From contig NW_027480468.1 of NCBI RefSeq assembly GCF_051401765.1, positions 1,860,001-1,924,000 on the forward strand: a stretch of 64,000 nt of DNA, written 5' to 3'. The first letter of the stretch is position 1. Every line of letters begins with the position of its first letter. The notes beneath the pieces are model-generated. The model was not told the origin of the DNA. It did not search any database and saw only the letters and a list, made by a program, of their open reading frames with translations. The position numbers and the translations under genes were made by a program. This stretch comes from Calliopsis andreniformis. Taxonomy: Eukaryota; Arthropoda; Insecta; Hymenoptera; Andrenidae. Shown here one piece after another: positions 24,464 to 37,609 of the stretch.

Positions 24464-25055
24464 CAATCCTGAATCCTCAATCTTCAATCATCAATATTCA
24501 ATCTTCAGTCCACAATCCTCAATACTCAATCCTCAATCCTCAATGTTCAATCCTCAATACCCAATCCTCAATCCTCAATCCTCAATCCTCAGACCTCAGA
24601 CATCAATACTCAACCCTCAGTCCTCGTCCTCAATCCACAACTCTCAATCCTCAATCATCAATCTCAATCATCAATATTCAATCTTCAGTCCTCAATCCTC
24701 AATCCTCAATCCTCAATGGTGAATCCGCAATACCCAATCCTCAATCTTCAATCCTCAATCCTCAATCCTCAATCCTCAATCCTCAATCCTCAATACTCTA
24801 TCCTCAATCCTCAGTCCTCAAACCTCAATCCTCAATCCTCAATCCTCAGCCATCAATACTCAATCTTCAGTTCTCAATCCTCAATCCTCAATCCTCAGTC
24901 CTCGATCCTCAACCCCCAATCCTCATTCCTCAAACCTCAACCCTCAGCCCTCGGTCCTCATCCTCAGTTCTCAATTCTCAATCCTCAGGCCTCAATCCTC
25001 AATCCTCAATCCTCAATCCTCAATTCTCAATCCTCAATCCTCACTCCTCAGACCT

Positions 25056-25103
25056 CAAACGTTAATATTCAACCCTCAGTCCTGGTCCCCAATCCAGAAC
25101 CCT
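25056..25103 (+). repeat. Marker Z, copy 9
   Basis: Standard; first Z of 2,321-bp unit 1. Confidence 0.88.
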
Positions 25104-25870
25104 CAATCCTGAATCCTCAATCTTCAATCATCAATATTCAATCTTCAGTCCTCAATCCTCAATCCTCAATCCTCAATCCTCAATGCTCAATCCTCAATAC
25201 CCAATCCTCAATCCTCAATCCTCAATCCTCAGACCTCAGACATCAATACTCAACCCTCAGTCCTCGTCCTCAATCCACAACTCTCAATCCTCAATCATCA
25301 ATCTCAATCATCAATATTCAATCTTCAGTCCTCAATCCTCAATCCTCAATCCTCAATGTTCAATCCGCAATACCCAATCCTCAATCTTCAACCCTCAATC
25401 CTCAATCCTCAATCCTCAATCCTCAATCCTCAATACTCAGACCTCAATCCTCAATCCTCAATCCTCAATCCTCAATCTTCAATCCTCAATACTCAATCTT
25501 CAATCCTCAATCCTCAATCCTCAATCTTCAATCCTCAATACTCAATCTTCAATCCTCAATCCTCAATCTTCAATCCTCAATTCTCAATCTTCAATCCTCA
25601 ATACTCAATCTTCAATCCTCAATCCTCAATCCTCAATCCACAATCCTCAATCCTCAATCCTCAGTCATCAATACTCAATCTTCAGTACTCAATCCTCAAT
25701 CCTCAATCCTCAGTCCTCGATCCTCAACCCCCAATCGTCATTCCTCAAACCTCAACCCTCAGCCCTCAGTCCTCATCCTCAGTTCTCAATTCTCAATCCT
25801 CAGGCCTCAATCCTCAATCCTCAATCCTCAATCCTCAATTCTCAATCCTCAATCCTCACTCCTCAGACCT

Positions 25871-25918
25871 CAAACGTTAATATTCAACCCTCAGTCCTGG
25901 TCCCCAATCCAGAACCCT
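25871..25918 (+). repeat. Marker Z, copy 10
   Basis: Standard; second Z of unit 1, 815 bp after the first. Confidence 0.88.
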
Positions 25919-26862
25919 CAATCCTGAATCCTCAATCTTCAATCATCAATATTCAATCTTCAGTCCTCAATCCTCAATCCTCAGTCCTCAACCCTCGATG
26001 TTCAATCCTCAATACCCAATCCTCAATCCTCAATCCTCAATCCTCAGACCTCAGACATCAATACTCAACCCTCAGTCCTCGTCCTCAATCCACAACTCTC
26101 AATCCTCAATCATCGATCTCAATCATCAATATTCAATCTTCAGTCCTCAATCCTCAATCCTCAATACTCAATGTTCAATCCGCAATACCCAATCCTCAAT
26201 CTTCAATCCTCAATCCACAATCCTCAATCCTCAATCCTAAATCCTCAATACTCAGACCTCAATCCTCAATCCTCAATCCTCAATCCTCAATCTTCAATCC
26301 TCAATACTCAATCTTCAATCCTCAATCCTCAATCCTCAATCTTCAATCCTCAATACTCAATCTTCAATCCTCAATCCTCAATCTTCAATCCTCAATACTC
26401 AATCTTCAATCCTCAATCCTCAATCCTCAATCCTCAATATTCAAACCTCAATACCCAATTTTCAATACTCAATCCGCAATCGTCATACCTCAATCCTCAA
26501 TCCTCAGTCATCAATCCTCAATTCTCAATCCTCTATCCTCAATCCTCAGACCTCAAACATCAATACTCAACCCTCAGTCCTCGTCCTGAATCCACAACCC
26601 TCAATCCTCAATCCTCAACCTTCAATCATCAATATTCAATCTTCAATCCTCAATCCTCAATCCTCAATCCTCAATCCTCAATCCTCAATGTTCAATCCTC
26701 AATACCCAATCTTCAATCTTCAATCCGCGATCCTCAATCCTCAATCCCCAATCCTCAATCCTCAATCCACAGTCCTCAAACCACAGTCCTGAATCCTCAA
26801 TCCCGAGTCCTCAATCTTCAGCCCTCAGTCCTCAACAATCAGTTGTCAATCCTCATTCCACA

Positions 26863-26972
26863 CTAGAATATCCTCAGTTCAGAGTTTTCCATACGCAATA
26901 CTCAATCTGCAATCTTCATATCTCTATCCACAAACATCAATTCTCATCACTCAACCATCAACTCTCAGTCCC
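26863..26972 (+). repeat. Landmark A, copy 18
   Basis: Reference core entered through ATTCCACACTAG, a variant shared only with 29,184. Confidence 0.92.
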
Positions 26973-27376
26973 CAATCCTCAATCTTCAATCGTCAACTCT
27001 CAATCCTCAATCCTCAATCCTAAGTCCTCAAACCTCAATCCTCAACCCTCAGCCCTCATCTTCAATCCTCAATCCTCAACCCTCAATTCTCAATCTTCAA
27101 TCCTCAATACTCAATCTTCAATCCTCAATCCTCAATCCTCAATCCACAATCCTCAATCCTCAATCCTCAGTCATCAATACTCAATCTTCAGTACTCAATC
27201 CTCAATCCTCAATCCTCAGTCCTCGATCCTCAACCCCCAATCCTCATTCCTCAATCCTCAACCCTCAGCCCTCAGTCCTCATCCTCAGTTCTCAATTCTC
27301 AATCCTCAGGCCTCAATCCTCAATCCTCAATCCTCAATCCTCAATTCTCAATCCTCAATCCTCACTCCTCAGACCT

Positions 27377-27424
27377 CAAACGTTAATATTCAACCCTCAG
27401 TCCTGGTCCCCAATCCAGAACCCT
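27377..27424 (+). repeat. Marker Z, copy 11
   Basis: Standard; first Z of 2,321-bp unit 2. Confidence 0.88.
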
Positions 27425-28191
27425 CAATCCTGAATCCTCAATCTTCAATCATCAATATTCAATCTTCAGTCCTCAATCCTCAATCCTCAATCCTCAATCC
27501 TCAATGCTCAATCCTCAATACCCAATCCTCAATCCTCAATCCTCAATCCTCAGACCTCAGACATCAATACTCAACCCTCAGTCCTCGTCCTCAATCCACA
27601 ACTCTCAATCCTCAATCATCAATCTCAATCATCAATATTCAATCTTCAGTCCTCAATCCTCAATCCTCAATCCTCAATGTTCAATCCGCAATACCCAATC
27701 CTCAATCTTCAACCCTCAATCCTCAATCCTCAATCCTCAATCCTCAATCCTCAATACTCAGACCTCAATCCTCAATCCTCAATCCTCAATCCTCAATCTT
27801 CAATCCTCAATACTCAATCTTCAATCCTCAATCCTCAATCCTCAATCTTCAATCCTCAATACTCAATCTTCAATCCTCAATCCTCAATCTTCAATCCTCA
27901 ATTCTCAATCTTCAATCCTCAATACTCAATCTTCAATCCTCAATCCTCAATCCTCAATCCACAATCCTCAATCCTCAATCCTCAGTCATCAATACTCAAT
28001 CTTCAGTACTCAATCCTCAATCCTCAATCCTCAGTCCTCGATCCTCAACCCCCAATCGTCATTCCTCAAACCTCAACCCTCAGCCCTCAGTCCTCGTCCT
28101 CAGTTCTCAATTCTCAATCCTCAGGCCTCAATCCTCAATCCTCAATCCTCAATCCTCAATTCTCAATCCTCAATCCTCACTCCTCAGACCT

Positions 28192-28239
28192 CAAACGTTA
28201 ATATTCAACCCTCAGTCCTGGTCCCCAATCCAGAACCCT
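28192..28239 (+). repeat. Marker Z, copy 12
   Basis: Standard; second Z of unit 2. Confidence 0.88.
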
Positions 28240-29183
28240 CAATCCTGAATCCTCAATCTTCAATCATCAATATTCAATCTTCAGTCCTCAATCCTCAATC
28301 CTCAGTCCTCAACCCTCGATGTTCAATCCTCAATACCCAATCCTCAATCCTCAATCCTCAATCCTCAGACCTCAGACATCAATACTCAACCCTCAGTCCT
28401 CGTCCTCAATCCACAACTCTCAATCCTCAATCATCGATCTCAATCATCAATATTCAATCTTCAGTCCTCAATCCTCAATCCTCAATACTCAATGTTCAAT
28501 CCGCAATACCCAATCCTCAATCTTCAATCCTCAATCCACAATCCTCAATCCTCAATCCTAAATCCTCAATACTCAGACCTCAATCCTCAATCCTCAATCC
28601 TCAATCCTCAATCTTCAATCCTCAATACTCAATCTTCAATCCTCAATCCTCAATCCTCAATCTTCAATCCTCAATACTCAATCTTCAATCCTCAATCCTC
28701 AATCTTCAATCCTCAATACTCAATCTTCAATCCTCAATCCTCAATCCTCAATCCTCAATATTCAAACCTCAATACCCAATTTTCAATACTCAATCCGCAA
28801 TCGTCATACCTCAATCCTCAATCCTCAGTCATCAATCCTCAATTCTCAATCCTCTATCCTCAATCCTCAGACCTCAAACATCAATACTCAACCCTCAGTC
28901 CTCGTCCTGAATCCACAACCCTCAATCCTCAATCCTCAACCTTCAATCATCAATATTCAATCTTCAATCCTCAATCCTCAATCCTCAATCCTCAATCCTC
29001 AATCCTCAATGTTCAATCCTCAATACCCAATCTTCAATCTTCAATCCGCGATCCTCAATCCTCAATCCCCAATCCTCAATCCTCAATCCACAGTCCTCAA
29101 ACCACAGTCCTGAATCCTCAATCCCGAGTCCTCAATCTTCAGCCCTCAGTCCTCAACAATCAGTTGTCAATCCTCATTCCACA

Positions 29184-29293
29184 CTAGAATATCCTCAGTT
29201 CAGAGTTTTCCATACGCAATACTCAATCTGCAATCTTCATATCTCTATCCACAAACATCAATTCTCATCACTCAACCATCAACTCTCAGTCCC
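29184..29293 (+). repeat. Landmark A, copy 19
   Basis: Exactly 2,321 bp after copy 18, with the same ATTCCACACTAG entry. Confidence 0.92.
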
Positions 29294-29697
29294 CAATCCT
29301 CAATCTTCAATCGTCAACTCTCAATCCTCAATCCTCAATCCTAAGTCCTCAAACCTCAATCCTCAACCCTCAGCCCTCATCTTCAATCCTCAATCCTCAA
29401 CCCTCAATTCTCAATCTTCAATCCTCAATACTCAATCTTCAATCCTCAATCCTCAATCCTCAATCCACAATCCTCAATCCTCAATCCTCAGTCATCAATA
29501 CTCAATCTTCAGTACTCAATCCTCAATCCTCAATCCTCAGTCCTCGATCCTCAACCCCCAATCCTCATTCCTCAATCCTCAACCCTCAGCCCTCAGTCCT
29601 CATCCTCAGTTCTCAATTCTCAATCCTCAGGCCTCAATCCTCAATCCTCAATCCTCAATCCTCAATTCTCAATCCTCAATCCTCACTCCTCAGACCT

Positions 29698-29745
29698 CAA
29701 ACGTTAATATTCAACCCTCAGTCCTGGTCCCCAATCCAGAACCCT
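29698..29745 (+). repeat. Marker Z, copy 13
   Basis: Standard; first Z of truncated unit 3. Confidence 0.88.
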
Positions 29746-30512
29746 CAATCCTGAATCCTCAATCTTCAATCATCAATATTCAATCTTCAGTCCTCAATCC
29801 TCAATCCTCAATCCTCAATCCTCAATGCTCAATCCTCAATACCCAATCCTCAATCCTCAATCCTCAATCCTCAGACCTCAGACATCAATACTCAACCCTC
29901 AGTCCTCGTCCTCAATCCACAACTCTCAATCCTCAATCATCAATCTCAATCATCAATATTCAATCTTCAGTCCTCAATCCTCAATCCTCAATCCTCAATG
30001 TTCAATCCGCAATACCCAATCCTCAATCTTCAACCCTCAATCCTCAATCCTCAATCCTCAATCCTCAATCCTCAATACTCAGACCTCAATCCTCAATCCT
30101 CAATCCTCAATCCTCAATCTTCAATCCTCAATACTCAATCTTCAATCCTCAATCCTCAATCCTCAATCTTCAATCCTCAATACTCAATCTTCAATCCTCA
30201 ATCCTCAATCTTCAATCCTCAATTCTCAATCTTCAATCCTCAATACTCAATCTTCAATCCTCAATCCTCAATCCTCAATCCACAATCCTCAATCCTCAAT
30301 CCTCAGTCATCAATACTCAATCTTCAGTACTCAATCCTCAATCCTCAATCCTCAGTCCTCGATCCTCAACCCCCAATCGTCATTCCTCAAACCTCAACCC
30401 TCAGCCCTCAGTCCTCGTCCTCAGTTCTCAATTCTCAATCCTCAGGCCTCAATCCTCAATCCTCAATCCTCAATCCTCAATTCTCAATCCTCAATCCTCA
30501 CTCCTCAGACCT

Positions 30513-30560
30513 CAAACGTTAATATTCAACCCTCAGTCCTGGTCCCCAATCCAGAACCCT
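30513..30560 (+). repeat. Marker Z, copy 14
   Basis: Standard; second Z of unit 3. Confidence 0.88.
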
Positions 30561-31574
30561 CAATCCTGAATCCTCAATCTTCAATCATCAATATTCAATC
30601 TTCAGTCCTCAATCCTCAATCCTCAGTCCTCAACCCTCGATGTTCAATCCTCAATACCCAATCCTCAATCCTCAATCCTCAATCCTCAGACCTCAGACAT
30701 CAATACTCAACCCTCAGTCCTCGTCCTCAATCCACAACTCTCAATCCTCAATCATCGATCTCAATCATCAATATTCAATCTTCAGTCCTCAATCCTCAAT
30801 CCTCAATACTCAATGTTCAATCCGCAATACCCAATCCTCAATCTTCAATCCTCAATCCACAATCCTCAATCCTCAATCCTAAATCCTCAATACTCAGACC
30901 TCAATCCTCAATCCTCAATCCTCAATCCTCAATCTTCAATCCTCAATACTCAATCTTCAATCCTCAATCCTCAATCCTCAATCTTCAATCCTCAATACTC
31001 AATCTTCAATCCTCAATCCTCAATCTTCAATCCTCAATACTCAATCTTCAATCCTCAATCCTCAATCCTCAATCCTCAATATTCAAACCTCAATACCCAA
31101 TTTTCAATACTCAATCCGCAATCGTCATACCTCAATCCTCAATCCTCAGTCATCAATCCTCAATTCTCAATCCTCTATCCTCAATCCTCAGACCTCAAAC
31201 ATCAATACTCAACCCTCAGTCCTCGTCCTGAATCCACAACCCTCAATCCTCAATCCTCAACCTTCAATCATCAATATTCAATCTTCAATCCTCAATCCTC
31301 AATCCTCAATCCTCAATCCTCAATCCTCAATGTTCAATCCTCAATACCCAATCTTCAATCTTCAATCCGCGATCCTCAATCCTCAATCCTCAATCCTCAA
31401 TGTTCAATCCTAAATACGCAATCTTCATTCTTCAATCCTCGATCCTCAATCCTCAATCCCCAATCCTCAATCCCCAATCCTCAGTACTCAAACCACAGTC
31501 CTGAATCCTCAATCCTGAATCCTCAATCTTCAGCCCTCAGTCCTTAACAATCAGTTGTCAATCCTCAATCCTCA

Positions 31575-31684
31575 CTAGAATATCTTCAGTTCAGAGTTTT
31601 CCATACGCCATACTCAATCTGCAATCTTCATATCTCTATCCACAAACATCAATTCTCATCACTCAACCATCAACTCTCAGTCCC
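31575..31684 (+). repeat. Landmark A, copy 20
   Basis: ATATCTTC, ACGCCATAC and TCCCGAATCC subtype, as at 12,956. It stands alone here: the first member of the usual 350-bp pair was lost at the 31,386 junction. Confidence 0.92.
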
Positions 31685-32550
31685 GAATCCTCAATCTTCA
31701 ATCGTCAATCCTCAATCCTCAAACCTCAATCCTCAATCCTCAATCTTCAATCCTCAATACTCAACCTTCAATCCTCAAACCTCAATCCTCATTCCTCAAC
31801 CTTCAATCCTCAATCCTCAATCCTAAATCCTCAATGCTCATTCTTCAATCCTCAATACCCAATCCTCAATCTTCAATCCTCAATCCTCAATCCTCAATTC
31901 TCAATCCTCAATCCTCAATCCTCAGACCTCAGACATCAATACTCAACCCTCAGTCCTCGTCCTCAATTCACAACCCTCAATCCTCAATCATCAATCTTCA
32001 ATCATCAATATTCAACCTTCAGTCCTCGATACTCAATCCTCAATCTTCAATGTTCAATCCGCAATACCCAATCCTCAATCTTCAATCCTCAATCCTCAAT
32101 CGTCAATCCTCAATCCTCAATCCTCAATCCTCAATCCTCAATCCTCAATCCTCAATCTTCAATCCTCAACACCAAATCCTCAATCTTCAATCCTCAATCC
32201 TCAATCCTCTAATCTCAGTCCTCAATCCTCAATCCGCAATCCTCAATCCTCATTCTTCAATCCTCAACACCAAATCCTCAATCTTCAATCCTCAATCCTC
32301 AATCCTCTAATCTCAGTCCTCAATCCTCAATCCTCAGACCTCAAACATCAATACTCAACCCTCAGTCCTCGTCCTCAATCCACAACCCGCAATCCTCAAT
32401 CCTCAATCCTCAATCTTCAATCATCAATATTCAATCTTCAATCCTCAATCCTCAATCCTCAGTCCTCAAACCTCAATTCTGAATCCTCAATCCTGAATCC
32501 TCAATCTTCAGCCCTCAGTCCTCAACAATCAGTTGTCAATCCTCAATCCT

Positions 32551-32655
32551 CAATGCTCAACCTTTAATCCTCAATCCTCAATCCTTAATCTTCAATCCTC
32601 AATCCTCAATCCTCAATCCTCAATCCTCAATCCTCAATCCTCAATCCTCAATCCT
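32551..32655 (+). repeat. Marker M, copy 7
   Basis: In the rearranged 31,387-34,500 block; nine units. Confidence 0.88.
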
Positions 32656-33125
32656 CAATCATCAATCCTCAATACTCAATCTTCAATCCTCAATCCTCAA
32701 TCCTCAATCCTCAGTCCTCATTCTTCAATCCTCAATACCCAATCCTCAATCTTCAATCCTCAATCCTCAATCCTCAATTCTCAATCCTCTATCCTCAATC
32801 CTCAAACCTCAAACATCAATACTCAACCCTCAGTCCTCGTCCTGAATCCACAACACTCAATCCTGTATCCTCAACCTTCAATCATCAATATTCAATCTTC
32901 AATCCTCAATCCTCAATCCTCAATCCTCAATCCTCAATCCTCAATCCTCAATGTTCAATCCTCAATACCCAATCTTCAATCTTCAATCCGCGATCCTCAA
33001 TCCTCAATCCCCAATCCTCAATCCTCAATCCTCAGTCCTCAAACCACAGTCCTGAATCCTCAACCCTGAGTCCTCAATCTTCAGCCGTCAGTCCTCAACA
33101 ATCAGTTGTCAATCCTCATTCCTCA

Positions 33126-33235
33126 CTAGAATATCCTCAGTTCAGAGTTTTCCATACGCAATACTCAATCTGCAATCTTCATATCTCTATCCACAAACAT
33201 CAATTCTCATCACTCAACCATCAACTCTCAGTCCC
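33126..33235 (+). repeat. Landmark A, copy 21
   Basis: Matches 14,946, with CAGCCGTCAGTCC upstream. Confidence 0.92.
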
Positions 33236-33475
33236 CAATCCTCAATCTTCAATCGTCAACCCTCAATCCTCAATCCTCAATCCTCAATCCTCAATCCTCA
33301 ATGTTCAATCCTAAATACCCAATCTTCATTCTTCAATCCTCGATCCTCAATCCTCAATCCCCAATCCTCAATCCCCAATCCTCAGTACTCAAACCACAGT
33401 CCTGAATCCTCAATCCTGAATCCTCAATCTTCAGCCCTCAGTCCTTAACAATCAGTTGTCAATCCTCAATCCTCA

Positions 33476-33585
33476 CTAGAATATCTTCAGTTCAGAGTTT
33501 TCCATACGCAATACTCAATCTGCAATCTTCATATCTCTATCCACAAACATCAATTCTCATCACTCAACCATCAACTCTCAGTCCC
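33476..33585 (+). repeat. Landmark A, copy 22
   Basis: Matches 15,296 (ATATCTTC with ACGCAATAC). Confidence 0.92.
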
Positions 33586-34711
33586 CAATCCTCAATCTTC
33601 AATCGTCAATCCTCAATCCTCAAACCTCAATCCTCAATCCTCAATCTTCAATCCTCAATACTCAACCTTCAATCCTCAAACCTCAATCCTCATTCCTCAA
33701 CCTTCAATCCTCAATCCTCAATCCTAAATCCTCAATGCTCATTCTTCAATCCTCAATACCCAATCCTCAATCTTCAATCCTCAATCCTCAATCCTCAATT
33801 CTCAATCCTCAATCCTCAATCCTCAGACCTCAGACATCAATACTCAACCCTCAGTCCTCGTCCTCAATTCACAACCCTCAATCCTCAATCATCAATCTTC
33901 AATCATCAATATTCAACCTTCAGTCCTCGATACTCAATCCTCAATCTTCAATGTTCAATCCGCAATACCCAATCCTCAATCTTCAATCCTCAATCCTCAA
34001 TCGTCAATCCTCAATCCTCAATCCTCAATCCTCAATCCTCAATCCTCAATCCACAACCTTCAATCCTCAATACTCAATCGTCAATCCTCAATACTCAGTC
34101 CTCAATCCTCAATCCTCAATCTTCAATCATCAATACTTAACCTTCAATCCTCAATCCTCGTTCCTCAATCCTCAATCCTCAATCCTCAATCCTCAATCCG
34201 CAATCCTCAATCCTCATTCTTCAATCCTCAACACCAAATCCTCAATCTTCAATCCTCAATCCTCAATCCTCTAATCTCAGTCCTCAATCCTCAATCCTCA
34301 GACCTCAAACATCAATACTCAACCCTCAGTCCTCGTCCTCAATCCACAACCCTCAATCCTCAATCCTCAATCCTCAATCTTCAATCATCAATATTCAATC
34401 TTCAATCCTCAATCCTCAATCCTCAGTCCTCAAACCTCAATTCTGAATCCTCAATCCTGAATCCTCAATCTTCAGCCCTCAGTCCTCAACAATCAGTTGT
34501 CAATCCTCAATCCTCAATCCTCAATCCTCAATCCTCAATGTTCAATCCTCTATACCCAATCTTCAATCTTCAATCCTCGATCCTCAATCCTCAACCCCAA
34601 TCCTCAATCCTCAATCCACAGTCCTCAAACCACAGTCCTGAATCCTCAATCCTGAATCCTCAATCTTCAGCCCTCAGTCCTCAACAATCAGCTGTCAATC
34701 CTCAATCCTCA

Positions 34712-34821
34712 CTAGAATATCCTCAGTTCAGAGTTTTCCATACGCAATACTCAATCTGCAATCTTCATATCTCAATCCACAAACATCAATTCTCATCACT
34801 CAGCCATCAACTCTCAGTCCC
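34712..34821 (+). repeat. Landmark A, copy 23
   Basis: Matches 17,264, with CAGCTG upstream and CATATCTCAATCCAC inside. Confidence 0.92.
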
Positions 34822-35427
34822 CAATACTCAATCTTCAATCGTCAATCCTCAATCCTCAATCCTCAATCCTCAATCCTCAACCCTCAATCTCAACACTCAA
34901 TACTCAACCTCCAATCCTCAAAACTGAATCCTCAATCCTCAATTTTCAATCCTCAATCCTCAAACCTGAATCCTCAATGCTCCTTCTTCAATCTTCAATA
35001 CCCAATCCTCAATCTTCAATCCTCAATCCTCAATCCTCAATCCTCAACTCTCAATCCTCAATCCTCAATCCTCAGTCCTCAAACCTCAATCCTCAACCCT
35101 CAGCCCTCATCTTCAATCCTCAATCCTCAATCCTCGATTCTCAATCTTCAATCCTCAATACTCAATCTTCAATACTCAATCCTCAATCCTCAATCCACAA
35201 TCCTCAATCCTCAATCCTCAGTCATCAATACTCAATCTTCAGTACTCAATCCTCAATCCTCAATCCTCAGTCCTCGATCCTCAACCCCCAATCCTCATTC
35301 CTCAAACCTCAACCCTCAGCCCTCAGTCCTCATCCTCAGTTCTCAATTCTCAATCCTCAGGCCTCAATCCTCAATCCTCAATCCTCAATCCTCAATTCTC
35401 AATCCTCAATCCTCACTCCTCAGACCT

Positions 35428-35475
35428 CAAACGTTAATATTCAACCCTCAGTCCTGGTCCCCAATCCAGAACCCT
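35428..35475 (+). repeat. Marker Z, copy 15
   Basis: CCTGAATTCTC follower as at 17,980, its partner. Confidence 0.88.
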
Positions 35476-35917
35476 CAATCCTGAATTCTCAATCTTCAAT
35501 CATCAATATTCAATCTTCAGTCCTCAATCCTCAATCCTCAATCCTCAATCCTCAATGTTCAATCCTCAATACCCAATCCTCAATCCTCAATCCTCAATCC
35601 TCAGACCTCAGACATCAATACTCAACCCTCAGTCCTCGTACTCAATCCACAACTCTCAATCCTCAATCATCAATCTTCAATCATCAATATTCAATCTTCA
35701 GTCCTCAATCCTCAATCCTCAATCCTCAATGTTCAATCCGCAGTACCCAATCCTCAATCTTCAATCCACAATCCTCAATCCTCAATCCTCAATCCTCAAT
35801 CCTCAATACTCTATCCTCAATCCTCAGTCCTCAAACCGCAATCCTGGATCCTCAATTCTGAATCCTCAACCTTCAGACCTCAGTCCTCAACAATCAGTTG
35901 TCAATTCTCAATTCTCA

Positions 35918-36027
35918 ATAGAATATCATCAATTCACAGTTTTCAATACTCAATACTCAATCTGCAATCTTTAAATCTCTATCCACAAACACCAATTCTC
36001 ATCACTCAACCCTCAACACTCAGTCCC
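35918..36027 (+). repeat. Landmark B, copy 3
   Basis: Partner of 18,470 in the duplicated segment. Confidence 0.9.
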
Positions 36028-36510
36028 CAGTCCTCAATCTTCAATCCTCAATCCTCAATGCTCAATCCTCAATCATCAATCCTCAATCCTCAATCTTCAA
36101 TCCTCAATACTCAATCATCAATCCTCATTCCTCAGTCCTCAATCCTCAAACCTCAATCCTCAACCCTCAGCCCTCATTGTCAATCCTCGATCCTCAATCC
36201 TCAATCCTCAATCTTCAATACTCAATACTCAATCTTCAATCCTCAACCTCAATCCTCAATACTCAATCCTCAATCCTCAATCCTCAATCCTCAATGTTCA
36301 ATCCTGAATACCCAATCTTCAATCTTCAATCCTCGATCCTCAATCCTCAATCCCCAATCCTCAATCCTCAATCGTCAATCCGCAATACTCTATCCTCAGT
36401 CATCAATCCTCAATCCACAGTTCTCAAACCACAGTCCTGAATCCTCAATCCTGAATCCTCAATCTTCAGCCCTCAGTCCTCAACAATCAGTTGTCAATCC
36501 TCAATCCTCA

Positions 36511-36620
36511 CTAGAATATCCTCAGTTCAGCGCTTTCCATACGCAATACTCAATCTGCAATCTTCATATCTCTATCCACAAACATCAATTCTCATCACTC
36601 AACCATCAACTCTCAGTCCC
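36511..36620 (+). repeat. Landmark A, copy 24
   Basis: Carries CAGCGCTTTCC like its partner at 19,063. Confidence 0.92.
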
Positions 36621-37010
36621 CAATACTCAATCTTCAATCCTCAAACCTGAATCCTCAATCCTCAATTTTCAATCCTCAATCCGCAAACCTGAATCCTCAA
36701 TGCTCATTCTTCAATCCTCAATACCCAATCCTCAATCTTCAATCCTCAATCCTCAATCCTCAACTCTCAATCCTCAATCCTCAATCCTCAGTCCTCAAAC
36801 CTCAATCCTCAACCCTCAGCCCTCATCTTCAATCCTCAATCCTCAATCCTCAGTCCTCGATCCTCAACCCCCAAACCTCATTCCTCAAACCTCAACCCTC
36901 AGCCCACAGTCCTCATCCTCAGTTCTCAATTCTCAATCCTCAGGCCTCAATCCTCAATCCTCAATCCTCAATCCTCAATTCTCAATCCTCAATCCTCACT
37001 CCTCAGACCT

Positions 37011-37058
37011 CAAACGTTAATATTCAACCCTCAGTCCTGGTTCCCAATCCAGAACCCT
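37011..37058 (+). repeat. Marker Z, copy 16
   Basis: CTGGTTCCCAATCC variant; partner of 19,563. Confidence 0.88.
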
Positions 37059-37499
37059 CAATCCTGAATCCTCAATCTTCAATCATCAATATTCAATCTT
37101 CAGTCCTCAATCCTCAATCCTCAATCCTCAATCCTCAATGTTCAATCCTCAATACCCAATCCTCAATGCTCAAACCTCAATCCTCAGACCTCAGACATCA
37201 ATACTCAACCCTCTGTCCTCGTCCTCAATCTACAACTCTCAATCCTCAATCATCAATCTCAATCATCAATATTCAATCTTCAGTCCTCAATCCTCAATCC
37301 TCAATCCTCAATGTTCAATCCGCAATACCCAATCCTCAATCTTCAATCCTCAATCCTCAATCCTCAATCCTCAATCCGCAATCCTCAATACTCTATCCTC
37401 AATCCTCAGTCCTCAAACCTCAATCCTGGATCCTCAATCCTGAATCCTCAACCTTCAGACCTCAGTCCTCTACAATCAGTTGTCAATTCTCAATTCTCA

Positions 37500-37609
37500 A
37501 TAGAATATCATCAATTCACAGTTTTCAATACTCAATACTCAATCTGCAATCTTTAAATCTCTATCCACAAACACCAATTCTCATCACTCAATCCTCAACA
37601 CTCAGTCCC
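37500..37609 (+). repeat. Landmark B, copy 4
   Basis: Partner of 20,052. The upstream block reads CTCTACAATCAGTTG here, a private change. Confidence 0.9.

Larger units (their letters stand above)
17050..24833 (+). repeat. 7.8-kb duplicated segment, left copy
   Basis: Matches 34,500-42,428. The offset is 17,448 bp up to about 20,300, then 17,595, then 17,602 near 24,716. The steps of 147 and 7 bp are 21 and 1 heptamers. It contains A, B, C, M and Z landmarks in one order. It overlaps the end of the 6,366-bp tandem. Confidence 0.88.
24840..27160 (+). repeat. 2,321-bp tandem unit, copy 1
   Basis: Z markers at 25,056 and 25,871 and A at 26,863 recur at steps of 2,321 bp. It has A at 25,775, where copies 2 and 3 have G (28,096 and 30,417). 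It shares the CCCGAGTCC and CATTCCACACTAG variants with copy 2. Confidence 0.9.
27161..29481 (+). repeat. 2,321-bp tandem unit, copy 2
   Basis: Z at 27,377 and 28,192 and A at 29,184. The first 160 bp of the repeated part resembles about 24,030-24,190 (CCTAAGTCC followed by CAGCCCTCATCTTC), which suggests where the tandem closed on itself. Confidence 0.9.
29482..31386 (+). repeat. 2,321-bp tandem unit, truncated copy 3
   Basis: Z at 29,698 and 30,513. The copy stops just after CGCGATCCTC near 31,386, where copies 1 and 2 go on to CAATCCCC. Sequence like 12,770 onward follows directly, so this is a chimeric junction. Confidence 0.85.
31387..34500 (+). repeat. Rearranged copy of about 12,770-16,650
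   Basis: A at 31,575 matches 12,956 (offset 18,619), M at 32,551 matches 14,385 (18,166), and A at 33,126 and 33,476 match 14,946 and 15,296 (18,180). The drop of 453 bp marks an internal deletion near 32,150. A second deletion near 34,090 joins it to sequence like 16,200 onward. Confidence 0.82.
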
